This document shows, in pieces, positions 17,897 through 26,135 of a DNA stretch of 64,000 bases. Position numbers and translations under genes: made by a program. Numbering within the stretch: the first letter of the stretch is position 1; every line of letters begins with the position of its first letter. Source of the stretch: Planctomycetota bacterium (lineage in GTDB: Bacteria > Planctomycetota > Planctomycetia > Pirellulales > Pirellulaceae); contig CAUJHS010000102.1 of the NCBI GenBank assembly GCA_963204915.1, forward strand, positions 1 through 64,000, in the 5' to 3' direction. Below the pieces are notes generated by a model, which ran no database searches, was not told where the DNA came from, and saw nothing but the letters and a program-made list of their open reading frames with translations.

Positions 17897-18820
17897 CTAA
17901 CTGGGCGCCAGTTGCGGTTCAGAAGTTCCTGCGATGTTCTCAGTTTTTCGTAGAACGCAACGGACCAGCGCCAATGACAATAATAAATATCCTGCCTGCA
18001 AAATCGCCCACAAAACGTACGACCAACAGAATGACCAGAATACCTCGGAATAGTGCGCTTCACCTGGATTGTGCGCCGGAGGCCAAAGTAGTTCGATCCT
18101 AGCGAAGGCGCTGGCAAGCCCGCTTCCAGCGAGGCCACATAGAATCATCGCGAGAGGCGCACCGTAACAGAGGTGTTTACTGCCCCACCATGCAAACAGC
18201 GCTATGGCGCCGCATGTCGTACCGACCGCCAATCGCCACCAGCTGAATTGCCACGTTATCGGGCTGGAATACATGTTGGGCTGCATGAATTGTGAGGTTG
18301 CCAACCCTATACTGATGAGTGTGGTAACTCCCAAGAGTTCCAAAAGCGTCCACCGCGGAACTTCGCGTTTGGAGGAATTCCAGAACGGTGCAGAATTGGC
18401 AACCCATCGCATGCAAATCATGGTGAACAATATCATCGCCGACTGAAGCACGAAAATCGCTCGCGAATCGGCGGCCTGGGCCACAGCAGGATGAAGGAAT
18501 TCCAACATCATGCTCCAAACTAAGATTCCAACGATCAGAAGAAGCCACCGGATTGATGACGCTCCTTGCCTTGCGCCACACCAAATGGCCAATAGACTGA
18601 CTTGAGACGACGCCAATGCGGTAGTCAATAATGTGCCGTGAGGATGCACATCAATAATGTCAAACGTGATGAGCCAATTCACATCGGCGGTTGCGACGAA
18701 TTTGGGCCAACCACAAAGCACCGCGAATCCGGCCGTAAGATTCAAAGCCAAGGCAATGAACACGGTCGCGACGACACGCCAATTCAACCGCGAACGCGAT
18801 ATTCCATCCGACGTACTCAT
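17897..18820 (-). CDS. Polytopic membrane protein of unknown function
   Basis: A 307-residue protein with about seven hydrophobic segments, beginning near residue 14 (WRVVATVFIALALNLTAGFAV). I do not recognise the family. There are no obvious catalytic motifs; loops are short and some contain Cys (CGWP, WCGARQG). The gene lies just upstream of the EF-hand lipoprotein on the same strand, with a gap of about 15 bases, so the two are likely co-transcribed and may work together in the envelope. Confidence 0.6.
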   Translation of the reverse strand: MSTSDGISRSRLNWRVVATVFIALALNLTAGFAVLCGWPKFVATADVNWLITFDIIDVHPHGTLLTTALASSQVSLLAIWCGARQGASSIRWLLLIVGILVWSMMLEFLHPAVAQAADSRAIFVLQSAMILFTMICMRWVANSAPFWNSSKREVPRWTLLELLGVTTLISIGLATSQFMQPNMYSSPITWQFSWWRLAVGTTCGAIALFAWWGSKHLCYGAPLAMILCGLAGSGLASAFARIELLWPPAHNPGEAHYSEVFWSFCWSYVLWAILQAGYLLLSLALVRCVLRKTENIAGTSEPQLAPS

Positions 18821-18896
18821 AGTGACGGCTAAGACTATGAAACGCTAGGTGAGTAGGCTGCATGGGCCTGATCAATTTCGTCAGTCACGGCGAGCC

Positions 18897-20243
18897 CTAG
18901 CTCACGATCGCCGCAATTGGGTTTCCTTCGACAATGCGAATAGGGCGTCCCAAATCTGAGATGTTTTCCTTGCTAGGATTAACGCCGACTGCCTGGCAAA
19001 GCGTGGCTAGCACGTCACTGACGTCGACTTTACCGTCAACGACTTGTTGTCCATCATCACTGGTTTTGCCGAAATACTGGCCTCCTTTAATGCCGCCGCC
19101 AGCGAGTACGCATGTCCACGCATTTGGAAAGTGATCGCGTCCGGCGTTGCTATTGATTACAGGGGTCCGACCAAACTCGCCAATCCACAGGATCGTCGTC
19201 GACTCAAGTAGGCCGCGTTCTTTCAATTCGGTCATCAACGTGCCCCATCCGGCGTCGAGTTGGGCGGAAAGATTGCGTACCGCTGGGAAATTTCCTGCAT
19301 GTGTATCCCAGCCGAGATTGTTGCTGGCGTCAAAACCAAGCGAGACTTCGACAAAGGGGACGCCCCTTTCGATTAGCCGACGAGCCATTAAGCAGCCTTG
19401 ACCAAATCGCGTACGGCCATATGCTCGGCGCACCTTATCCGGCTCTTGTGTCAGATCAAAAGCGTTTGCCGCGGTACTTTGCATCATGTTTACCGCCCGG
19501 CGATAAACGGTGTCTTGCGCCAAGGCGGTCGCCGAATCTCGCGTCGACAAGAAGCTCTTTTGTAGTTTGTCCCACAATTCAAGGCGATTTTTTGCTTGCG
19601 ATTGGGTGACCTCTTTGGGAAGCATCAAATGATCAACGCCCAGTTCCGCGTAACTCGCATCCGACGATTGCGACGTCGGCTGGTCTGTAAATGCGGCGCG
19701 TTCGCCAACCGTGGCAGCGGCGTAATGTGGTCCGAGAAATCCCGGACTGAATGCTCGCGGATTAAACGCCGTGTACGGAGAGATGCTGACATAGTTGGGA
19801 AGGCTCGCCGCCGGGTCGCCAAGCTCTTTTGACAGCACCGACCCCATTGTTGGGTAACGCAGCGGCCCTCCGGGTTGTTGACCTGTGCGAATCAAAAACG
19901 TGCCGCGCCCATGGTCACCCTCTTTTGTTGAAAGGCTGCGTATGATCGCCATTTTGTCGGCATGTTGAGCCAACTTGGGCAGGTGCTCGCTGAAACGAAC
20001 TCCAGGTGTGTTCGTAGTCGTCTCCTTGAATTCGCCGCCGTTCGCGTGGTCGGGCTTCATGTCAAAGGTATCGGTTTGCGTCGGGCCTCCCGTCATCCAT
20101 AGCAGGATACAATGACGTTTTCTCTGTGGATTGGCGGCCGCTTCGCTCGCGAACAACGGAAACCAACCGCTTAGGCTGGAACCCAGCAAACTTAAGCCGG
20201 AGTACCTTAATACATCGCGTCTTGTCAGGTGCGGTGAATGCAC
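18897..20243 (-). CDS. DUF1501 protein with Tat signal
   Basis: A 448-residue exported protein. The N-terminus has a twin-arginine motif (LTRRDVLRYSG) and a hydrophobic stretch, so it is exported folded. The body matches DUF1501, which is distantly related to the alkaline phosphatase/sulfatase fold: CILLWMTGGPTQTDTFDMKP at the start, then IIRSLSTKEGDHGRGTFLI, RLIERGVPFVEVSLG, WDTHAGNF, and EFGRTPVINSNAGRDHFPN. The start is GTG at 20243 with AGGAG nine bases before. The DUF1549/1553 gene is just upstream on the same strand; this pairing is a planctomycete hallmark. Enzymatic activity has not been shown for the family, as far as I know. Confidence 0.88.
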   Translation of the reverse strand: MHSPHLTRRDVLRYSGLSLLGSSLSGWFPLFASEAAANPQRKRHCILLWMTGGPTQTDTFDMKPDHANGGEFKETTTNTPGVRFSEHLPKLAQHADKMAIIRSLSTKEGDHGRGTFLIRTGQQPGGPLRYPTMGSVLSKELGDPAASLPNYVSISPYTAFNPRAFSPGFLGPHYAAATVGERAAFTDQPTSQSSDASYAELGVDHLMLPKEVTQSQAKNRLELWDKLQKSFLSTRDSATALAQDTVYRRAVNMMQSTAANAFDLTQEPDKVRRAYGRTRFGQGCLMARRLIERGVPFVEVSLGFDASNNLGWDTHAGNFPAVRNLSAQLDAGWGTLMTELKERGLLESTTILWIGEFGRTPVINSNAGRDHFPNAWTCVLAGGGIKGGQYFGKTSDDGQQVVDGKVDVSDVLATLCQAVGVNPSKENISDLGRPIRIVEGNPIAAIVS

Positions 20244-20358
20244 AACCGATTCTCCTGTGGCATAGCCCTGGCATCTTGATCGGAAAGGTTTAAAACCCCT
20301 GGCCCTAAAGCAAAATGGCGCGCTCGCAATTCCGATTCACATTTCACACGACCTTGTG

Positions 20359-21969
20359 TTAGTGATTCAATGCGAACTCGGCGCTGTTGAGGAGAGCCCA
20401 AAACACATCTCCCAATCTTTGTGTTTGATTAACGCCATCTCCATTCTCAACATATTGAACGAGATGCTCTTTCTCATGGTTCGTAGGAAACCGCGAGTAA
20501 GTGGCGAGAAACAATGTTTCGATGCGCAGGCCATTGGAAAACCACGGCGCCTCTAAAGCGGTTAGCATTCGGCTCTTGCCTTGTTGAGTCGCCTCAACCA
20601 TTAAATCGCCATTCATTAACATCAACGCTTGAGGTAGTCCCGCGTCAAATTCGGATGCCGAGCGATTCGAAGTCTCCATGCGTGCCAGAAAATCGCGTCG
20701 TTGAGGGTCGAACAAGCGGTTGGACGTCGATCCGCCCATGCCTGCACTTACGATGTTCCGTATCGCAGCTTGGGAAAGGCTATCGTAGAGCTGCTCGGCA
20801 GAAAGCGATTTGACCATCATTTGGGCGAATAACTCCGGCGGCGCAGGCTTCCCTTCCACTTGGCTGGACAATTGATATGCACGGGTATTCGCCAGCATGC
20901 GGTACAACATGCGCATATCGAAGCCAGTCTCAATGAAGTAATCTGTCAACTCTTCAAGAAGTTTCGGATGACTCGGAGGGTTGCGCGGACTCAGGTCATC
21001 GACCGGTTCGACCAAACCACGCCCAAATAAATTGGACCATACCCGGTTCGTTAGCGCGCGCGCAAGAAAGGGATTATCGCGCGAGGCCATCCAAATGGAC
21101 AATTGTTGGCGCCGGTAACCGCCTTCATTGGAGTCGGCAAGTAATCCTTCTGGATATTTTGGAGGAACCACTTCATCGGTATCGGGCAACGTCACGTCGC
21201 CTTGATTGCGATCGACCAGGGTCACATTCATCGTCGCCGCTGGCGATCGTTCACTTTGTTGAAGCTGAGCAAAGAACGCGGCGTAACCCCAGAAGTCACT
21301 CTGGCTCCAGTGGTCATATGGATGGTCATGACACTGGGCGCATTGGATTTGTAGTCCGAGAAAGATTCGTGCCGTGTTTGCCGCGAGCTCTTCCGGCTTT
21401 AGTTCCAAAGATGTATAGAAAAGGGCGGGACCGCTCTCGCGCCCCCCTGTTGCTACGAGCAATTCAGACACAATGCGATCATACCGCATGTTCTCTGCAA
21501 AACGACTACGCAGCCAGTTCTGGACGCCCAAAATGCTGTTTAGATCGCCGGATTCAAGACCGGCGGGAAGCATGATGTTTCGCCAGATCGTCGCCAAATG
21601 CGTCGCATGGGCGGGAGAAGTAAGAAGGCGTTCGATCAGTTGCTCGCGTTTTTGGGGTGCATCATCGCTGAGAAACGCGCGGACTTCGGCGACAGGCGGG
21701 ATGACCCCGGTTAAGTCCAGGTAAGCTCGACGGAGGAACTCCGCGTCATCCGCCAAGGGCGCCGGTGTAATACTCTCGACTTTCCAACGCTCCGCTACGA
21801 GTGCATCCACGCGATTGGCCATGGAATGAAAGTCTACTTTGCGAGCTGAACTGGCCGGGCGCAAATCTTCACTGGCGGCTGATGGCGACGAAAGGCTTGC
21901 GCCAACGAGCGACCATGTGATCAAGATCAACGTGCTAAATCGACGGCCAGAAATCGAGAAGCGCTTCAT
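20359..21969 (-). CDS. DUF1549/DUF1553 protein (planctomycete PSCyt2/PSD1 type)
   Basis: A 536-residue exported protein with a signal peptide (cleavage near residue 32). The first part matches DUF1549 (YLDLTGVIPPVAEVRAFLSD, then a CAQCHDHPYDHW motif near residue 214 that could bind heme or metal). The second part matches DUF1553 (NPFLARALTNRVWSNLFGRGLVEPVDD, later SAEQLYDSL, and a final LLNSAEFALNH). Unlike the larger homologue at 54006 it lacks an N-terminal Ig-like domain and a CNGGACHG motif. GGAG precedes the ATG. It is the first gene of the pair with the DUF1501 gene. Proposed roles in polysaccharide breakdown rest on genome context only. Confidence 0.87.
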   Translation of the reverse strand: MKRFSISGRRFSTLILITWSLVGASLSSPSAASEDLRPASSARKVDFHSMANRVDALVAERWKVESITPAPLADDAEFLRRAYLDLTGVIPPVAEVRAFLSDDAPQKREQLIERLLTSPAHATHLATIWRNIMLPAGLESGDLNSILGVQNWLRSRFAENMRYDRIVSELLVATGGRESGPALFYTSLELKPEELAANTARIFLGLQIQCAQCHDHPYDHWSQSDFWGYAAFFAQLQQSERSPAATMNVTLVDRNQGDVTLPDTDEVVPPKYPEGLLADSNEGGYRRQQLSIWMASRDNPFLARALTNRVWSNLFGRGLVEPVDDLSPRNPPSHPKLLEELTDYFIETGFDMRMLYRMLANTRAYQLSSQVEGKPAPPELFAQMMVKSLSAEQLYDSLSQAAIRNIVSAGMGGSTSNRLFDPQRRDFLARMETSNRSASEFDAGLPQALMLMNGDLMVEATQQGKSRMLTALEAPWFSNGLRIETLFLATYSRFPTNHEKEHLVQYVENGDGVNQTQRLGDVFWALLNSAEFALNH

Positions 21970-22240
21970 GCCTTCGCTCCAGAAAGGGCGAAAGAGACGG
22001 GGACTGCAATTTCAACGAGAGTTTATCATATGTTTTGGTTTCTTAGAAGTCTTTTCCCAATATTTTCACGAGGTTTGCTGTAGTGCATTCGTCTGCCGCC
22101 TGAACAGCTTGGGGAGTTGACGCGATTATCTGCCAGAACTAACAATGTCCGCCCAGAGGCGTCGCAGCGCAACCATGCGTTCGTCCCCCGATTGCGAACG
22201 AATTTGAAACCCATTTCTCATGCTCGGTGTAGGGTGCTCT

Positions 22241-22978
22241 ATGTCGAATATTGTCGCGACCTTAAACAAATTGGCTAAGTTTGATACTCCGACCATTTGT
22301 AACGTTATCGAGTTGTTTGATGTGCGCCCGCGAAATGTGGGCTACATGAATGCGACGATCAAAGCCAATTTTCCCGAACTTCCACCGATGGTTGGATTCG
22401 CCGCAACTGCGGCGTTTCGAAGCGACGCGCCGCCCGTGGGCGGTGACGCATACGGGAGCATTCAAAAACAACTCGAACAATTTGCACTATTGCCCGGACC
22501 TGCTGTGGTGGTTTTCCAAGACCTAGACGACCCGCCAGTAGCCGCGACGTTTGGCGAAGTGATGTGCTCCACCTATCAAGGATTTGGTTCGACGGGGTTA
22601 ATCACCAGCGGCGCCGGCCGTGATTTAGAACAGGTTCGATCGATCAAATTCCCGGTATTTACGGGATCAACGATATGTTCGCACGGTTATTGTCACATTT
22701 TGCACTTGGGCCTCCCCGTCCGCGTCGGTGGGATCACAATACACCAGGGTGACCTTTTGCATGGCGATGCGAATGGCGTAACGACCATTCCCATAGATAT
22801 TGCTGCGGAGGTGGCCGATATTGGCGACGAATTCGTTGCGTCAGAATCGGTCATGCTTGATTACGTAAAGGCCCCTGGCGAAAAAAAAATCGAGGAATTC
22901 AACCGACGGCGTCAAGAGTTCCAACGCATCGTGGCAGAATTGACCAAACGAGTGTCACGCGCACGCTCGAATTCTTAG
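22241..22978 (+). CDS. RraA-family protein (aldolase/decarboxylase-like)
   Basis: A 245-residue cytoplasmic protein. The RraA fold is shown by STGLITSGAGRDLEQV with the conserved Gly-Glu (FGEVM) about 20 residues before Arg-Asp, the metal- and pyruvate-binding pattern of 4-hydroxy-4-methyl-2-oxoglutarate aldolases. HQGDLLHGDANGVTTIP is the usual closing motif. Family members include class II pyruvate aldolases, oxaloacetate decarboxylases, and the RNase E inhibitor RraA; the Gly-Glu/Arg-Asp pair favours an enzyme. The start at 22241 is chosen over the longer frame because AGGG precedes it and the family begins with this helix. It stands alone in a 370-base gap. Confidence 0.83.
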   Translation: MSNIVATLNKLAKFDTPTICNVIELFDVRPRNVGYMNATIKANFPELPPMVGFAATAAFRSDAPPVGGDAYGSIQKQLEQFALLPGPAVVVFQDLDDPPVAATFGEVMCSTYQGFGSTGLITSGAGRDLEQVRSIKFPVFTGSTICSHGYCHILHLGLPVRVGGITIHQGDLLHGDANGVTTIPIDIAAEVADIGDEFVASESVMLDYVKAPGEKKIEEFNRRRQEFQRIVAELTKRVSRARSNS

Positions 22979-23085
22979 TCCATAAAATACTTGCCATTTG
23001 CCCCCGAGGTTGTAAAAATCGAGGCAGGGAAGTCACCGCCGACCCGCCTTCCCATTGCCTTCTCTTCTTCCTGGTTGCAGATGTT

Positions 23086-26000
23086 ATGACAACCCTCCTT
23101 TGGCGGGCGGCGCTCAACTCGTTGGCGGCCGGCGCACTTTTGCTTGTGTGCCACCCCTTGGTTTGCGCCCAGGCGGTACAAGAGGTGAAAGCCGCCGTCG
23201 TGTCGAATCCGCAGGCGGTTACGCCAACGCCATCCTCCGATTCGAATGCGAACAACGCATCTCCCATGCCGACGGATTCGGGCCGTGGCGAACAAGAAAA
23301 GGGCGCAGCGAAAAAGAACGAGTCGAGTCAATCGGCCGACGAGAAAAAGAAAGACGAGTCCACGCCGCCCGCATCGGTTGTGAGACCAAACGAAGCGCCG
23401 GGACCGGCTGACGCGGCAGAGTTGCGGGTTCGGCCGTCAGAAGACGGAATGATTCGATTCAGTTTTCGCAATCAGCCCTGGCCCGCAGTGTTGCAGTGGC
23501 TCGCCGATGTCTCGAATTTGAGTCTGGACTGGCAAGAATTGCCGGGCGACTACCTGAACCTCGCTTTGCATCGATCTTACACTTTGCCTGAAGCTCGCGA
23601 CTTGATCAACCGACACCTGCTGGCGCGCGGGTATACGATGATCGAAGACGGCGAAACTTTAACCGTTGTCAATCTTTCGAAGCTCAATCCGGCGGTAATT
23701 CCTCGTGTTACGGCAGAAGAACTCGATGTTCGGCAACCCCATCAGTTTGTAAGAGTCTCATTTTCTCTCGAGTGGATGGTCGCCGATCGCGCGGCGGAGG
23801 AGTTGAAGCCCATGCTCAGCACGCATGGCAAACTTGTCCCGCTGAAAGAAACAAACCGCTTGGAAGCCATGGACGTCGTGGCGAATTTGCGAGAGATCCA
23901 TCGGCTGCTTTCACAAGAGCAGGCAGCTGATAGCGAGGACCGACTCGTGCGCGAGTTTATCTTGACTCACACGCGAGCCGCAGACATCCGTGAATTGCTC
24001 ATGGAATTGCTTGGCATCGAGTCGAAAGCGAAAGGGCCTGCAAGCCCTCTGACGCCAGCGCAAATGCAGATGATGCAACAACAGGCGCAAATGATGCAAC
24101 AACAGGCGCAGCAACAAGTCGCGACGGCGCACAGTAACGCTAAAAAAGACGAGATCAGCCTTGTCGTTAACGCACGAAAAAATAGCGTTCTAGTCACTGC
24201 CCCACCCGACAAGATGGCGATCGTTGCTGAAGCCGTCATCATGTTAGACGTGCCTGCGTCCGCGGGCGAGTCGCTATTAACGAATATGACTCGTCTGCAG
24301 GTCTACCGGCTCTCGGCGGTTGATCCTGACCCAATCGTGAAAACATTACAGGAAGTTGGTGATCTTTCGCCGCAAACACGTCTCGAGGTCGACGCCAAAA
24401 ACCGCGCCATCATTGCCTACGCTACGCTGGCCGACCATGTACTGATACGCACGATGGTGGAGAAACTGGATGGAAGCGCCCGCTCGTTAGAAGTAATACC
24501 CCTTCGCCGACTTTCCGCCGACTACGTGGCAGGAACATTACGATTTTTGTTGGGTGGTGAACAGGAAAAGCCGAAGCGGCGGTACCCTTACTACTACTAC
24601 GATCAACCTCAGGACGACAAGCCGCAAGACGATTTTCGTGTCGATGCTGACGTGGAAAACAACCGGCTTCTGGTTTGGGCCAATGCAAACGAACTTGAGG
24701 AGGTTGTTAGTTTGCTTGGCAAACTCGGCGAGATTCCGCAACGTGAGGGTGACTCTCGCCGGGTACGGACTATTGACATTTATCCCAGCCAACAAACCCC
24801 AGAATTCTTTGACCGTTTGGAAGACGCATGGGAAAAACTGGCGCCCAATCCATTGCGGGTGGAGCCCACTGGGGAACCGGACATTCCTCCGCCGGCAAAG
24901 ACTTCGAACGACGAAGCGCACACGTCGGCGAGGCGCCGCGGCGAAAAACCTCGCCATTCGTCCAACACGTTCGCGGAAGCACCGCCTCGCGTGCGTCATG
25001 GGCAGCAACCCGCGACTCCCGCGAATCATGCGGGTCAAGAGCAAGCGGTTGCAATTCAATCCGAGTTAGCGGAACCCCGAATATCATCTCGACAATTTAA
25101 CTCAAGCCTGTTGCGTACGTCCGCACCGACGACAAAACAAACCGATGCGCCTGTGGGTATGACGCGCGGGCCGGATGGACGTCTCGTCATCTCCTCGGAA
25201 GATACCGAAGCGCTCGATTTGCTCGAAGACCTGCTTCGTGAAATGGCTCCGCGCCGCAAAGACTTCGAAGTGTTTGAGCTCAAATATGCGCCAGCGTTTT
25301 GGGTCAAATTGAACCTGGAGGATTTTTTTGAAGATGATGATGAGAAAGACTCGCAATCGGGTTATTTTCGATCCTGGTATTGGGATATGCCGCCCGAGTC
25401 GGAAGAGAAGGACCCGCGCAGGCTATCGAACCGGCCACCCCTTAAATTTATCTCGGATGACGACACGAATACGATCGTTGTTCAGGGCGCCGATCCGCAC
25501 CAACTACAAACCGTCGCAGAACTCATTCGCTTGTATGACCAGGCGCCACCCGAGGACGCCCAGTCTCGGCGCGTTACGCAAATCTTCTCGATTCGTTATT
25601 CTCGGGCAGAGGTTATCGCTGAGGCGGTCAAAGACGTTTACCGCGACTTGCTTAGCGCTAATGACAAAGCGCTTGCACATGGCCAGCAGCAACAGAACCA
25701 AAGACCCGCGGGCGAAACGTATATCACCAACATTGGGTTTGGCGAAGAAGGCGACGAACAGCGAGAGCGACGTATGCAAGTGACGTTCAAAGGAAAACTC
25801 TCGATCGGAGTTGATACCCTCACCAATACACTCCTGATTTCGACTGAGGGCGAATCGCTGATGCGCAACATTCAAGAGATGATTCTGCGATTGGACGACG
25901 CAGCGCGTCCACGTACTACCGTGGAAGTACTGCGAATTGGCGGAATGGGCGGGTCTGGCCTTCAAAAGGCCTTGGCGGAGATCTTTCGCCAGGAGGTTGA

Positions 26001-26097
26001 GTCTGCCAACGGAAGTCGGACGCAAGCAGGGCAGCCACAAAGTAATACGCAACCTAACGGCGTTTTAGCGCCAGCCACCTCGTCGGGCAGTGGTTAG
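23086..26097 (+). CDS. Secretin-like protein with repeated N-domains, no visible pore domain
   Basis: A 1003-residue exported protein (signal peptide about 1-28). Residues 30-105 are a charged low-complexity linker. Residues 120-205 resemble an N0/STN domain (FSFRNQPWPAVLQWLADVS, YTLPEARDLIN, LTVVN). Several N1-type modules follow, of the kind between N0 and the pore in GspD: near 222-280, 287-390 (with a Gln/Met-rich insertion at 325-346), 404-465, 470-550, 720-820 and 830-935. Typical lines are NARKNSVLVTAPPDKMAIV and VDTLTNTLLISTEGES. I see no secretin beta-barrel signature at the C-terminus, which ends in a Gln/Pro/Ser-rich tail. It is probably a periplasmic scaffold. Its neighbours on the other strand also carry N0/STN-like modules. 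Confidence 0.78.
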   Translation: MTTLLWRAALNSLAAGALLLVCHPLVCAQAVQEVKAAVVSNPQAVTPTPSSDSNANNASPMPTDSGRGEQEKGAAKKNESSQSADEKKKDESTPPASVVRPNEAPGPADAAELRVRPSEDGMIRFSFRNQPWPAVLQWLADVSNLSLDWQELPGDYLNLALHRSYTLPEARDLINRHLLARGYTMIEDGETLTVVNLSKLNPAVIPRVTAEELDVRQPHQFVRVSFSLEWMVADRAAEELKPMLSTHGKLVPLKETNRLEAMDVVANLREIHRLLSQEQAADSEDRLVREFILTHTRAADIRELLMELLGIESKAKGPASPLTPAQMQMMQQQAQMMQQQAQQQVATAHSNAKKDEISLVVNARKNSVLVTAPPDKMAIVAEAVIMLDVPASAGESLLTNMTRLQVYRLSAVDPDPIVKTLQEVGDLSPQTRLEVDAKNRAIIAYATLADHVLIRTMVEKLDGSARSLEVIPLRRLSADYVAGTLRFLLGGEQEKPKRRYPYYYYDQPQDDKPQDDFRVDADVENNRLLVWANANELEEVVSLLGKLGEIPQREGDSRRVRTIDIYPSQQTPEFFDRLEDAWEKLAPNPLRVEPTGEPDIPPPAKTSNDEAHTSARRRGEKPRHSSNTFAEAPPRVRHGQQPATPANHAGQEQAVAIQSELAEPRISSRQFNSSLLRTSAPTTKQTDAPVGMTRGPDGRLVISSEDTEALDLLEDLLREMAPRRKDFEVFELKYAPAFWVKLNLEDFFEDDDEKDSQSGYFRSWYWDMPPESEEKDPRRLSNRPPLKFISDDDTNTIVVQGADPHQLQTVAELIRLYDQAPPEDAQSRRVTQIFSIRYSRAEVIAEAVKDVYRDLLSANDKALAHGQQQQNQRPAGETYITNIGFGEEGDEQRERRMQVTFKGKLSIGVDTLTNTLLISTEGESLMRNIQEMILRLDDAARPRTTVEVLRIGGMGGSGLQKALAEIFRQEVESANGSRTQAGQPQSNTQPNGVLAPATSSGSG
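24070..24110 (+). repeat. In-frame 21-base tandem repeat (Met/Gln-rich)
   Basis: Two near-perfect copies of ATGATGCAACAACAGGCGCA occur with a period of 21 bases (seven codons, encoding QMMQQQA), followed by a partial Gln-rich copy. Copies are almost identical in DNA, which points to recent slippage. The repeat sits in a loop inside an N1-type module of the secretin-like protein. Confidence 0.75.
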
Positions 26098-26135
26098 CAT
26101 CACGCGCCGACTTAGATGGCGGCAATCCGCGCGAC

